From: Pseudomonas fluorescens
Lineage (GTDB): Bacteria > Pseudomonadota > Gammaproteobacteria > Pseudomonadales > Pseudomonadaceae
Assembly: GCF_000967965.1 (NCBI RefSeq)
Contig: NZ_LACC01000002.1
Location: 186,001-250,000, forward strand
Direction: 5' to 3'
Length of the DNA: 64,000 nucleotides
A program made the position numbers and the translations under genes. Shown here piece by piece: positions 55,105 to 64,000 of the stretch (position 1 is the first letter of the stretch; every line of letters begins with the position of its first letter). A model generated the notes under the pieces. It saw only the letters and a list, made by a program, of their open reading frames with translations, was not told where the DNA came from and did not search any database.

Positions 55105-56934
55105 TTGAAGCGTCCCCTCCTCTTCCTGATCAGCCTGGCCTTGAGCTCCACCGCAAGCGCGATGATCATCGAAAGCCATGGTTATGCGCAGTTCGGCACG
55201 CTCAAGTACCCGGCCCGATTTACCCACTTCGACTGGGTCAACCCGCAAGCGCCCAAGGGCGGTACGTTGCGGGTCATGGCGTTTGGCACCTTCGATACGC
55301 TCAACCCCTACACCTTCAAGGGCACCAGCCCGGTCACCACACCGAGTTTCCTGCAATACGGCATCAACGAGCTGAACGAACCGCTGATGATCGGCACGGG
55401 GCAGTACGCACCTTCGGGTGACGAGCCCGCGTCCAGTTATGGCCTGATCGCCCAGTCGGTGGAGTACAACGAGAACCGCAGCTGGGTGGTGTTCAACCTG
55501 CGCCCCGAAGCACGCTTCCATGACGGCACGCCGATCACCGCCTACGACGTCGCGTTCTCCTATCGCGTGCTGCTCAAGGAAGGCCATCCGCTGTATCGCA
55601 CCAGCCTTCAGGAAGTGTCGCGGGTCGACATCCTCAGCCCGCAACGCATCCGTTTCGTGTTCAAGCGTGCCGGCAATCCGCTGCTGATCCTGCGCCTGGG
55701 TGAAATGCCGGTGCTGGCACAGCACTACTGGAAAGGCCGCGACTTCAAGGCCACCACTTTCGAGCCGCCGCTGGGCAGCGGGCCGTATCGCATTACCTCG
55801 GCCACACCAGGACGACAGATCGTCTTCGAACGGGTCAAGGATTACTGGGGCAAGGACCTGGCGGTCAATCGCGGCAAGTACAACTTCGACCGCATGGAAG
55901 TCGAGTTCTACCGCGACAGCGACGTGGCGTTCGAGGCGTTCAAGGCCGGCGAATTCGATATCTACATCGAGCATCAGGCAAAGAACTGGGACACCGGCTA
56001 CAACTTCCCCGCCATACGCCGCGGCGAGGTGATCAAGGCGCAGATTCCCCATCGGATCCCGACCCAGACCCAAGGCCTGTTCATGAACAGCCGCCGCCCG
56101 GCGTTCTCGGACGCCAGGGTCCGCGAAGCGCTGGGGCTGATGTTCAACTTCGAGTGGACCAACCGCACGCTGTTCGGCGGCGCCTACCAACGCGCCATGA
56201 GTTACTACCCCAACAGCGAGTTCTCGGCCAGCGGTTTGCCGGTCGGGCATGAATGGCTGTTACTCAAGCCCTATCGCGAGCAACTGCCGGCCAAACTCTT
56301 TACCGAACCGTTCAGCCTGCCGCAGACCGATGGCCGCGGCATCCCCCGGGAGACCTTGCGCAAAGCCCTCGGCCTGCTTGCTGAGGCTGGCTGGAAGCTC
56401 AATGGCCAGCGCCTGCAAAACGCCGCCGGACAGCCCTTGCGCCTGGAGCTGCTGCTGGTCAACCCGAACCTGGAACGCATCCTCCAGCCTTACGTCGAGA
56501 CCTTGGCCAGCATCGGCATCGATGCGCGGCTGCGCACGGTCGATCGCGCGCAATACAAGCAGCGCCTCGACCAGTTCGACTTCGACATGATTCTGATGAC
56601 CCTCAACCAGACGCTCAGCCCAGGCCTGGAACAATGGCAGTACTTTCACTCCAGCCAGGCCGGGGTCAAGGGCAGCAAGAACTACGCCGGCATTGCCAAC
56701 CCGGTAGTCGACCACTTGCTCGACCAGTTGCTGGCCGCCCAGACCCGCGATGAGCAGGTCGCCGCCGGCAAGGCCCTCGACCGCGTGCTGCTGTGGCAGC
56801 ACTACATCGTTCCCAACTGGTACCTCAATAATCACCGTCTGGCGTACCGCAACCGGCTCGCCTTCGTCACCACGCCGCCCTACACTCTGGGCCTGAACGC
56901 GTGGTGGCTGAAATCTTCGGAGAAAGATCAATGA
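55105..56934 (+). CDS. Peptide-binding protein of YejBEF importer (YejA-like, copy 1)
   Basis: 609 residues from a TTG start (MKRPLLFLISLALSS), giving a normal signal peptide that ends near TASA; a longer frame to 54961 starts in the mltD terminator and is rejected. SBP family 5: [80 protein letters not shown]. Captures oligopeptides (in E. coli YejA, microcin C-type peptides) for YejBEF. Overlaps copy 2 by 4 bases (ATGA). Two blocks are nearly identical in DNA to copy 2. Confidence 0.9.
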   Translation: MKRPLLFLISLALSSTASAMIIESHGYAQFGTLKYPARFTHFDWVNPQAPKGGTLRVMAFGTFDTLNPYTFKGTSPVTTPSFLQYGINELNEPLMIGTGQYAPSGDEPASSYGLIAQSVEYNENRSWVVFNLRPEARFHDGTPITAYDVAFSYRVLLKEGHPLYRTSLQEVSRVDILSPQRIRFVFKRAGNPLLILRLGEMPVLAQHYWKGRDFKATTFEPPLGSGPYRITSATPGRQIVFERVKDYWGKDLAVNRGKYNFDRMEVEFYRDSDVAFEAFKAGEFDIYIEHQAKNWDTGYNFPAIRRGEVIKAQIPHRIPTQTQGLFMNSRRPAFSDARVREALGLMFNFEWTNRTLFGGAYQRAMSYYPNSEFSASGLPVGHEWLLLKPYREQLPAKLFTEPFSLPQTDGRGIPRETLRKALGLLAEAGWKLNGQRLQNAAGQPLRLELLLVNPNLERILQPYVETLASIGIDARLRTVDRAQYKQRLDQFDFDMILMTLNQTLSPGLEQWQYFHSSQAGVKGSKNYAGIANPVVDHLLDQLLAAQTRDEQVAAGKALDRVLLWQHYIVPNWYLNNHRLAYRNRLAFVTTPPYTLGLNAWWLKSSEKDQ

Positions 56935-58772
56935 AACCCATCCGTGCCCTGCTCCTGCAGGCCAGCGGTCTGCTGTTCGCCGGGCTGGCCTGCGCCGCCC
57001 CGCAACATGCCGTGACCCTGTACAACGAACCGCCGAAATACCCGGCCGACTTCAAACACTTCGACTACGTCAATCCGGACGCGCCCAAGGGCGGGATTTT
57101 CCGTCAGGCCGGTTTCGGCGGATTCGACAGCCTCAACCCCTTCATCAGCAAAGGCGTGCCGGCGGACGATATCGGCATGATCTACGACACCCTGGCCAAG
57201 CAAGGTCTGGACGAACCGTTCACCGAGTACGGCTTGATCGCCCGACTGATCGAGAAAGCCCCGGACAACGCCTGGGTGCGCTTCTACCTGCGCCCCGAAG
57301 CACGCTTCCATGACGGCCATCCGATTCGCGCCGAGGACGTGGTATTCAGCTTCCAGATGCTGACCAAGGACGGCGCGCCGATGTACCGCGGCTACTACAA
57401 CGACGTGGCCGAAGCGATCGCCGAAGACCCGCTGACCGTGCTGTTCAAGTTCAAGCACACCAACAACCGCGAACTGCCGCTGATCCTCGGCCAGTTGCCG
57501 GTGCTGCCCAAGCATTGGTGGGCCGACCGCGACTTCAACAAGGGCAACCTGGAAATCCCGCTGGGCAGTGGCCCGTACAAGGTCAGCGAAGTGAAGGCCG
57601 GACGCTCGGTGCGTTACGAGCGGGTCAAGGATTACTGGGGCAAGGACCTGCCGGTCAATCGCGGCTTCTACAACTTCGACGTGATGACCACCGATTACTA
57701 CCGCGACAACACCGTCGCCCTGGAAGCGCTCAAGGCCGGACAGTTCGACTACTGGCTGGAAATGACCGCGAAGAACTGGGCCAATGCCTACAACACTCCG
57801 GCAGTCACCGAAGGTCGACTGGTCAAGGAACAGATTCCCAACGGCAACCCCACCGGCATGCAAGGCTTCGTGTTCAATATGCGCCGCCCGGTGTTCCAGG
57901 ATGTGCGTGTGCGCCAGGCCTTGTCGCTGTTGCTGGATTTCGAATGGACCAACAAGCAACTCTTCAACGGCGCCTACGCGCGCACCCGCAGTTATTTCGA
58001 GAACTCGGAAATGGCCGCCACCGGCGCGCCTGACGCCGATCAGGTGGCGATCCTCGAACCGTTCCGCAGCAAGCTGCCGCCGCAGGTGTTCAACGAAGCG
58101 TTCCAGAACCCGACCACCGACGGCAGCGGCATGATCCGCGCCCAGCAACGGCAAGCCTATCAACTGTTGCAGGAGGCCGGCTGGCGCATCGTCGATGACA
58201 AGATGGTCGACACCACCGGCAAGCCGGTGGTCATCGAGTTCCTGTTGGCCCAGACCGAATTCGAACGGGTGCTGCTGCCGTTCAAGCGCAACCTGAGCGA
58301 CCTGGGTATCGATCTGGTGATCCGGCGGGTCGACGTCTCGCAGTACATCAACCGTGTGCGCTCCCGGGACTTCGACATGATCGTCGGCAGCTTCCCGCAG
58401 TCCAACTCGCCGGGGAACGAACAGCGGGAATTCTGGATGTCGGCCGCCGCCGACAAACCCGGCAGCCGCAACTCCATGGGGCTGAAAGATCCGGTGGTCG
58501 ATCAACTGGTCGAGCAACTGATCAACGCCGATTCGCGCAACAGCCTGGTGGCCCACGCCCGCGCGCTGGACCGGGTGCTGCAATGGGGCTATTACGTAAT
58601 ACCCAACTGGCACATCAAGACCTGGCGCGTGGCCTACTGGAACCACATTGGCCATCCCAAGGTCTCGCCCAAGTACGACATCGGCACGGCCACCTGGTGG
58701 GTCAAGCCCGACATCAAGCCGGCGATAGAAGTCGAAACCACACTGCAGGCCGATCCTGCGGGCACGGAGTAA
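56931..58772 (+). CDS. Peptide-binding protein of YejBEF importer (YejA-like, copy 2)
   Basis: 613 residues, signal peptide [20 protein letters not shown] ending near CAAP. Same family and layout as copy 1: [60 protein letters not shown]. Having two binding proteins upstream of one permease set broadens the ligand range; tandem pairs are usual in Pseudomonas yej loci. The gene ends 4 bases before yejB. Confidence 0.9.
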   Translation: MKPIRALLLQASGLLFAGLACAAPQHAVTLYNEPPKYPADFKHFDYVNPDAPKGGIFRQAGFGGFDSLNPFISKGVPADDIGMIYDTLAKQGLDEPFTEYGLIARLIEKAPDNAWVRFYLRPEARFHDGHPIRAEDVVFSFQMLTKDGAPMYRGYYNDVAEAIAEDPLTVLFKFKHTNNRELPLILGQLPVLPKHWWADRDFNKGNLEIPLGSGPYKVSEVKAGRSVRYERVKDYWGKDLPVNRGFYNFDVMTTDYYRDNTVALEALKAGQFDYWLEMTAKNWANAYNTPAVTEGRLVKEQIPNGNPTGMQGFVFNMRRPVFQDVRVRQALSLLLDFEWTNKQLFNGAYARTRSYFENSEMAATGAPDADQVAILEPFRSKLPPQVFNEAFQNPTTDGSGMIRAQQRQAYQLLQEAGWRIVDDKMVDTTGKPVVIEFLLAQTEFERVLLPFKRNLSDLGIDLVIRRVDVSQYINRVRSRDFDMIVGSFPQSNSPGNEQREFWMSAAADKPGSRNSMGLKDPVVDQLVEQLINADSRNSLVAHARALDRVLQWGYYVIPNWHIKTWRVAYWNHIGHPKVSPKYDIGTATWWVKPDIKPAIEVETTLQADPAGTE

Positions 58773-58776
58773 TCAG

Positions 58777-59850
58777 ATGCTGGCGTACATTTTTCGGCGA
58801 CTGTTGCTGATCATTCCGACTCTGTTCGGCATCCTGCTGATCAACTTCGTGATCATCCAGGCCGCCCCGGGCGGACCGGTGGAACAGATGATCGCCAAGC
58901 TCGAAGGCTTCGAAGGCGCTACCAGCCGCATCGCCGGCGGCGGTGCCGAAGTCTCGGTGGCAGGCTCGGCCTATCGCGGCGCCCAGGGCCTGGACCCGGC
59001 ACTAATCAAAGAAATCGAGCACATGTACGGCTTCGACAAATCGGCGCCGGAACGCTTGTGGATCATGGTCAAGAACTATGCGTCCCTGGATTTCGGCGAC
59101 AGCTTCTTCCGCGACGCCAAGGTCATCGACCTGATCAAGGAAAAGATGCCGGTCTCAATCTCCCTCGGACTATGGAGCACGCTGATCATGTACCTGGTGT
59201 CGATCCCGCTGGGGATCGCCAAGGCCAAGCGGCACGGCAGCCACTTCGACGTCTGGACCAGTTCGGCGATCATCGTCGGCTACGCGATCCCGGCGTTCCT
59301 GTTCGCCATCCTGTTGATCGTGGTGTTCGCCGGCGGCAGTTACCTGGACTGGTTCCCCTTGCGCGGTCTGACTTCGAACAACTTCGATGAACTGAGCATG
59401 GGCGGCAAGATCCTCGACTACTTCTGGCACCTGGCGCTGCCAGTGACCGCGCTGGTGATCGGCAACTTCGCGACCATGACCCTGCTGACCAAGAACAGCT
59501 TCCTCGACGAGATCAACAAGCAGTACGTGATCACCGCACGGGCCAAAGGCCTGACCAACCACCGCGTGCTGTACGGTCATGTGTTCCGCAACGCCATGCT
59601 GCTGGTGATCGCCGGTTTCCCCTCGGCCCTCATCGGCATCTTCTTCACCGGCTCGTTGTTGGTGGAGGTGATCTTTTCCCTCGACGGCCTCGGCCTGATG
59701 AGTTTCGAGGCGGCAATCAACCGCGATTACCCGGTGGTGTTCGGCACGCTGTTCATCTTCACCCTGCTCGGACTGGTGGTGAAACTGATCGGCGACCTGA
59801 CCTACACCTTTGTCGATCCGCGCATCGACTTCGAAAGCCGGGAGCATTGA
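58777..59850 (+). CDS. yejB: Peptide ABC transporter permease YejB
   Basis: 357 residues, BPD-transport-1 fold. N-terminal membrane segment [20 protein letters not shown], a long periplasmic loop, then five segments with the EAA-type loop [20 protein letters not shown] near 250. Pairs with YejE. RBS lies within the copy-2 stop region. Confidence 0.93.
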   Translation: MLAYIFRRLLLIIPTLFGILLINFVIIQAAPGGPVEQMIAKLEGFEGATSRIAGGGAEVSVAGSAYRGAQGLDPALIKEIEHMYGFDKSAPERLWIMVKNYASLDFGDSFFRDAKVIDLIKEKMPVSISLGLWSTLIMYLVSIPLGIAKAKRHGSHFDVWTSSAIIVGYAIPAFLFAILLIVVFAGGSYLDWFPLRGLTSNNFDELSMGGKILDYFWHLALPVTALVIGNFATMTLLTKNSFLDEINKQYVITARAKGLTNHRVLYGHVFRNAMLLVIAGFPSALIGIFFTGSLLVEVIFSLDGLGLMSFEAAINRDYPVVFGTLFIFTLLGLVVKLIGDLTYTFVDPRIDFESREH

Positions 59851-59851
59851 G

Positions 59852-60871
59852 ATGAACCTGTCCCCTCTCAATCGCCGACGCTTCGAACTGTTCAAGGCCA
59901 ACAAGCGTGGCTGGTGGTCGCTGTGGCTGTTCCTGATCCTGTTTGGCGCCAGCCTGGGCGCCGAGCTGATCGCCAACGACAAGCCGCTGGTGGTGCACTA
60001 CGACAACAACTGGTACTTCCCGGCGCTCAAGCGCTACCCGGAAACCACCTTCGGCGGCGAATTTCCGCTGGAGGCGAACTACAAGAGCCCGTACATCCGC
60101 GAACTGCTCAAGGCCAAGGACGCCTGGGTGCTGTGGGCGCCGATCCCCTACAGCTACCAGAGCATCAACTACGACCTGAAAGTCCCGGCCCCGGCCCCGC
60201 CCTCGGCGGACAACCTGCTGGGCACCGACGATCAGGGCCGTGATGTGCTGGCCCGGGTGATCTACGGGTTCCGCATTTCGGTGCTGTTCGCCCTGACCCT
60301 GACCGTGCTCAGCTCGATCATCGGCGTGATCGCCGGGGCCTTGCAGGGCTTCTACGGGGGCTGGGTGGACCTGGCCGGGCAGCGCTTCCTGGAGATCTGG
60401 TCCGGGCTGCCGGTGCTGTACCTGCTGATCATCCTTGCCAGTTTCGTGCAGCCCAACTTCTGGTGGTTGTTGGGGATCATGCTGCTGTTCTCGTGGATGA
60501 GCCTGGTCGACGTGGTACGCGCCGAGTTCCTGCGCGGGCGCAATCTGGAATACGTACGCGCCGCCCGCGCCCTGGGCATGCAGAACGGTGCGATCATGTT
60601 CCGCCACATCCTGCCCAACGCGATGGTCTCGACCATGACCTTCATGCCGTTCATCCTCACCGGCGCCATCGGTACGCTGACAGCCCTGGACTTCCTCGGC
60701 TTCGGTTTGCCGGCGGGTAGCCCGTCCCTGGGTGAACTGGTGGCCCAGGGCAAATCCAACCTGCAGGCGCCGTGGCTGGGCATCAGCGCCTTTGCCGTGC
60801 TGGCCTTGATGTTGAGTTTGCTGGTGTTCATCGGCGAGTCCGCTCGCGATGCCTTCGACCCGAGGAAGTGA
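59852..60871 (+). CDS. yejE: Peptide ABC transporter permease YejE
   Basis: 339 residues from ATG 59852, one base after the yejB stop. DppC-type N-terminus (RRRFELFKANKRGWWSLWLF), a periplasmic insert with AEIIANDKP-like LIANDKPLVVHYDN, then GTDDQGRDVLARVIYGFRIS and the EAA loop AARALGMQNGAIMFRHILPN. Second channel half. Confidence 0.93.
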   Translation: MNLSPLNRRRFELFKANKRGWWSLWLFLILFGASLGAELIANDKPLVVHYDNNWYFPALKRYPETTFGGEFPLEANYKSPYIRELLKAKDAWVLWAPIPYSYQSINYDLKVPAPAPPSADNLLGTDDQGRDVLARVIYGFRISVLFALTLTVLSSIIGVIAGALQGFYGGWVDLAGQRFLEIWSGLPVLYLLIILASFVQPNFWWLLGIMLLFSWMSLVDVVRAEFLRGRNLEYVRAARALGMQNGAIMFRHILPNAMVSTMTFMPFILTGAIGTLTALDFLGFGLPAGSPSLGELVAQGKSNLQAPWLGISAFAVLALMLSLLVFIGESARDAFDPRK

Positions 60872-60872
60872 A

Positions 60873-62483
60873 ATGAATCAGAACAATCTGATCGAAGTGC
60901 GCGACCTGTCCGTCGATTTTGTCGTCGGCAATCGCTGCCAGCTGGCGGTCGAAGGTGTCAGCTTCGACATCAAGCGCGGTGAAACCCTGGCTTTGGTCGG
61001 CGAGAGCGGTTCCGGTAAATCGGTAACAGCACATTCGATCCTGCGCCTGCTGCCCTACCCGCTCGCGCGGCATCCGTCCGGCACCATCATGTATTCCGGG
61101 CAGAACCTGCTGGACCTGAAGGAAAAAACCATCCGCCACATTCGCGGCAACCGGATTGCAATGATCTTCCAGGAGCCGATGACCTCGCTCAATCCCCTGC
61201 ACTCGATCGAGAAACAGATCAACGAGGTGCTGGGCATCCACAAGGGCCTGACCGGCAAGGTCGCGACCAAGCGCACCCTGGAGCTGCTGGAGATGGTCGG
61301 CATCCCCGAGCCGCACAAGCGCCTCAAGGCCCTGCCCCACGAATTGTCCGGCGGCCAGCGCCAGCGGGTGATGATCGCCATGGCCCTGGCCAACGAGCCG
61401 GAACTGCTGATCGCCGACGAGCCGACCACCGCGCTGGACGTGACCGTCCAGCTGAAAATCCTCGAATTGCTCAAGGAACTGCAAGCCCGATTGGGCATGG
61501 CACTGCTGCTGATCAGCCACGATTTGAACCTTGTTCGAAGAATTGCGCATCGCGTATGTGTCATGCGGCAAGGTTGCATCGTCGAACAGGCATCGTGCGA
61601 AGAATTGTTCCGCGCGCCGCAGCATCCGTACACTCGGGAACTGCTGGCAGCGGAGCCCGATGGCAAGCCTGCAAGCAACGTGATCGGCCCGCCCTTGCTG
61701 GCGGTCGAGGACCTGAAAGTCTGGTTTCCGATCAAGAAAGGCCTGCTCAAGCGCACGGTGGATTACGTCAAGGCGGTCGACGGCATCAATTTCAGCCTGC
61801 CCCAGGGTCAGACCCTGGGGATCGTGGGTGAAAGCGGTTCCGGCAAATCGACCCTGGGCCTGGCGATTTTGCGGTTGATCGCCAGCAAAGGCGCCATTCG
61901 CTTTGAAGACCAGCAGCTAGACTGCCTGACGCAGCAACAGGTACGGCCGCTGCGGCGGGAGATGCAAGTGGTGTTTCAGGACCCGTTCGGCAGCCTGAGC
62001 CCGCGGATGTGCGTAAGCCAGATCGTTGGCGAGGGCCTGCGGATCCACAAGATGGGCACCGCGGCAGAACAGGAACAAGCGATTATTGCGGCACTCAAGG
62101 AGGTAGGTCTGGATCCGGAAACCCGGCACCGCTACCCCCACGAATTTTCCGGCGGGCAACGGCAGAGAATCGCCATTGCCCGGGCATTGGTGTTAAAACC
62201 GGCGTTGATTTTGCTGGACGAGCCGACTTCGGCCCTCGACCGCACAGTACAACGCCAGGTAGTGGAGCTTTTGCGTTCACTGCAAAGCAAGTACAACCTG
62301 ACGTATCTGTTTATCAGCCATGACCTGGCTGTGGTGAAAGCGCTGAGCCACCAGTTGATGGTGGTCAAGCATGGCCAAGTGGTCGAACAGGGAGACGCGC
62401 AAAGCATTTTTGCCGCCCCCCAACATCCGTATACACAGCAGTTGCTGGAAGCCGCTTTTCTGGCTCCGGCCACTGCGCAATAA
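60873..62483 (+). CDS. yejF: Peptide ABC transporter ATPase YejF (two ABC domains)
   Basis: 536 residues from ATG 60873. Two ABC cassettes: Walker A GESGSGKS at 43-50 and 319-326; signature SGGQRQR in each ([40 protein letters not shown]) with Walker [13 protein letters not shown] and [12 protein letters not shown]. Drives import through YejBE. The start is one base after the yejE stop. Confidence 0.95.
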   Translation: MNQNNLIEVRDLSVDFVVGNRCQLAVEGVSFDIKRGETLALVGESGSGKSVTAHSILRLLPYPLARHPSGTIMYSGQNLLDLKEKTIRHIRGNRIAMIFQEPMTSLNPLHSIEKQINEVLGIHKGLTGKVATKRTLELLEMVGIPEPHKRLKALPHELSGGQRQRVMIAMALANEPELLIADEPTTALDVTVQLKILELLKELQARLGMALLLISHDLNLVRRIAHRVCVMRQGCIVEQASCEELFRAPQHPYTRELLAAEPDGKPASNVIGPPLLAVEDLKVWFPIKKGLLKRTVDYVKAVDGINFSLPQGQTLGIVGESGSGKSTLGLAILRLIASKGAIRFEDQQLDCLTQQQVRPLRREMQVVFQDPFGSLSPRMCVSQIVGEGLRIHKMGTAAEQEQAIIAALKEVGLDPETRHRYPHEFSGGQRQRIAIARALVLKPALILLDEPTSALDRTVQRQVVELLRSLQSKYNLTYLFISHDLAVVKALSHQLMVVKHGQVVEQGDAQSIFAAPQHPYTQQLLEAAFLAPATAQ

Positions 62484-62502
62484 CCTGAAAGAGGAGCAAC
62501 AC

Positions 62503-63297
62503 ATGGGTTTTCTCGCCGGTAAGCGCGTACTGATCGTCGGTGTCGCCAGCAAGCTGTCCATCGCATCCGGCATCGCTGCCGCCATGCATCGCGAGGGCGC
62601 TGAGCTTGCCTTCACTTATCAGAACGACAAACTCAAGGGTCGTGTCGAAGAGTTCGCACAAGGCTGGGGTTCGAGCCCTGAGCTGTGCTTCCCGTGCGAC
62701 GTGGCCAGCGATGAAGAAATCGCCAAGGTCTTCGAAGCGTTGAGCAAGAAGTGGGACGGCCTGGACTGCATCGTGCACTCCGTCGGCTTCGCCCCGGGCG
62801 ACCAACTGGACGGCGACTTCACCGAAGCCACCACCCGTGAAGGTTTCCGCATCTCCCACGACATCAGCGCCTACAGCTTCGTGGCCCTGGCCAAGGCCGG
62901 CCGCGAAATGATGAAAGGCCGCAACGGCAGCCTGCTGACCCTGTCGTACCTGGGCGCCGAGCGCACCATGCCGAACTACAACGTCATGGGCATGGCCAAG
63001 GCTTCCCTGGAAGCCGGCGTACGTTACCTGGCCGGCTCCCTGGGCCCGGACGGCACCCGCGTAAACTGCGTATCGGCAGGTCCCATCCGCACCCTCGCCG
63101 CTTCCGGCATCAAGAACTTCCGCAAGATGCTGGCCGCCAACGAAGCGCAAACCCCGCTGCGCCGCAACGTCACCATCGACGAAGTCGGCAACGCCGGCGC
63201 CTTCCTGTGCTCGGACCTGGCGTCCGGCATCAGCGGTGAAATCATGTACGTGGACGGTGGTTTCAACACCACGGCCATGGGCAGCATCGAAGAGTAA
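62503..63297 (+). CDS. fabI: Enoyl-[acyl-carrier-protein] reductase (NADH)
   Basis: 264 residues. SDR-type FabI: nucleotide site [13 protein letters not shown], catalytic Tyr149 (SYLGAER), Tyr159 and Lys166 in [20 protein letters not shown]. Last step of each fatty-acid elongation cycle; target of triclosan. Strong RBS GAGGAG, 19 bases after yejF; may share its transcript or have its own promoter in yejF. Followed by a terminator. Confidence 0.97.
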   Translation: MGFLAGKRVLIVGVASKLSIASGIAAAMHREGAELAFTYQNDKLKGRVEEFAQGWGSSPELCFPCDVASDEEIAKVFEALSKKWDGLDCIVHSVGFAPGDQLDGDFTEATTREGFRISHDISAYSFVALAKAGREMMKGRNGSLLTLSYLGAERTMPNYNVMGMAKASLEAGVRYLAGSLGPDGTRVNCVSAGPIRTLAASGIKNFRKMLAANEAQTPLRRNVTIDEVGNAGAFLCSDLASGISGEIMYVDGGFNTTAMGSIEE

Positions 63298-63323
63298 TCT
63301 TCGGTCAGGCTGACCATCTCATT

Positions 63324-63350
63324 AAACCCGCCTGTTTTGGCGGGTTTTTT
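63324..63350 (+). terminator. Rho-independent terminator of fabI
   Basis: AACCCGCC / GGCGGGTT stem with loop TGTTTT and a run of T. Confidence 0.92.
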
Positions 63351-63409
63351 ATGCACGGTCCTTTATGGGAGCAACGATCCGCTGGGCTGTTATTCGTGGA
63401 AAAACAGTA

Positions 63410-64000
63410 TTACCCATTAAACTTCCTACCGCTGTTTGGTGCTGAAGATCCACTTCGTACATTGGAGGCCGATTTCTTCAATTGTTGTATTCTTCTTATG
63501 TTGGATGCTGAGTTTGCAAGTACGGCCACACTTAAGCTAGAAACGGAACCAGAGGGAATTTCAGAATCAGCATTCAAAGAATCTATCTTGGGAGCAGCAC
63601 GGCGTGGTAAAGACCTGGCGGCCACTGCAGCCATCGGTGGTGGTGACGATGGTGGTGACGGTGCAGAACCATCTATAAAAATAAGGCGTTCATGATATTC
63701 TCGCGGAATAACGAGATACCTATCTTCTTTGAGGATAGCTCCTATTGCTTGCTCAGGCCTCCATCGCATTTGTACAGGAGTCATCATTCGATCCATTAGA
63801 TCATCAGGTACAAGTACGCCGAAAGGCTGTACCGATTCCTTAGACCGGTCAGTTGGGTAATGATACGGGTCATCATTCACTTTAATAGCCTTTACACGAC
63901 TACCCTCAGTCCCAAGTTTTGTTACAGTCTTTGAATCCCCCATGAAGTAACCGAGCTGCCTATAAGATGTGTTGTTATGCTCATATGTTGCACCTCGTAA
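63410..64000 (-). CDS. 3' part of an unrecognised gene, cut by the right edge
   Basis: The minus frame is open from the edge to a stop at 63410, giving at least 197 residues; an internal ATG at 63943 (MGDSKTVTKLGTEGSRVKAI) is possible, but 19 further codons lie upstream without a stop, so the true start is probably outside the window. Motif-like content: DDPYHYPTDRSKESVQPFGV, WRPEQAIGAILKEDRYLVIP, then a Ser/Pro-rich tail (SAPSPPSSPPP) and a basic end. Base composition is clearly lower in GC than fabI, as expected of acquired DNA. An overlapping plus-strand frame (63351-63695) is less plausible. Function unknown. Confidence 0.5.
   Translation of the reverse strand, partial: LRGATYEHNNTSYRQLGYFMGDSKTVTKLGTEGSRVKAIKVNDDPYHYPTDRSKESVQPFGVLVPDDLMDRMMTPVQMRWRPEQAIGAILKEDRYLVIPREYHERLIFIDGSAPSPPSSPPPMAAVAARSLPRRAAPKIDSLNADSEIPSGSVSSLSVAVLANSASNIRRIQQLKKSASNVRSGSSAPNSGRKFNG

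Noticed and set aside
63351..63695. 114-residue plus frame after fabI
   Set aside because: Starts in the fabI terminator T-run and overlaps the opposite frame that stays open to the window edge, which is preferred.
1..64000. CRISPR array, tRNA, rRNA or integrase
   Set aside because: No regularly spaced short direct repeats and no tRNA- or rRNA-like stretch was found; repeats present are REP doublets and the 36976-37631 element.

Overview
The window reads as chromosome of a fluorescent-group Pseudomonas. It is GC-rich with long ATGA-coupled operons. Gene order is that of pseudomonads: gdhB beside the moxR/bat operon, ldcA with a GNAT gene, yejA-yejA'-yejB-yejE-yejF-fabI, and the gloB/yafS-type methyltransferase/rnhA/dnaQ block next to mltD. 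At least seven REP doublets (REPINs) of two sequence classes lie between genes. No rRNA, tRNA, CRISPR array, transposase or integrase gene was seen.

Layout. 1-3195: 5' two thirds of the large NAD-glutamate dehydrogenase gene (minus strand, cut by the window edge). 3683-5313: a small, less GC-rich accessory patch with a short RHS-core protein carrying a variable C-terminus and a divergent small acidic protein. 5583-12437: MoxR ATPase / DUF58 / DUF4381 / two von Willebrand proteins / BatD, an envelope-associated stress operon. 12693-18168: SbcCD nuclease plus a glutathione transferase. 18335-21054: small membrane or exported proteins and a periplasmic beta-propeller lactonase-like protein. 21219-28122: a sugar-acid (probably L-arabinonate) catabolic cluster of dehydratase, FAH-type AraD1 enzyme, ketoglutarate semialdehyde dehydrogenase, MFS carrier and GntR regulator, with two matching operator-like half-palindromes in the divergent promoter. 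28258-33147: a 1629-residue toxin-like protein of the dermonecrotic-toxin-domain class. 33238-36703: an RND/MMPL exporter and a YCF48-type beta-propeller. 36704-37682: about 1 kb without genes, filled by an inverted/direct repeat element.

37683-44198 (all minus): pepN, then a tightly overlapping set nadK > metallophosphoesterase > rhomboid > DUF1315 > DUF2797. 44316-50174: DUF1853, FMN reductase, a small protein, a LysR regulator, and lysine/ornithine/arginine decarboxylase coupled to a GNAT acetyltransferase. 50434-53401: dnaQ, rnhA, methyltransferase, gloB. 53501-63297: lipoprotein transglycosylase MltD, two tandem peptide-binding proteins feeding the YejBEF ABC importer, and the enoyl-ACP reductase FabI. 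63410-64000: the low-GC 3' part of an unrecognised gene running off the right edge.

Most of the window is core metabolism and envelope biology. The parts most worth a second look are the RHS protein with a caspase-like His/Cys pair, the very large toxin-like protein, the operator pair in the arabinonate cluster, the repeat-filled gap upstream of the YCF48/RND pair, traces of gene conversion between the two yejA paralogues, and the cluster of small exported proteins.
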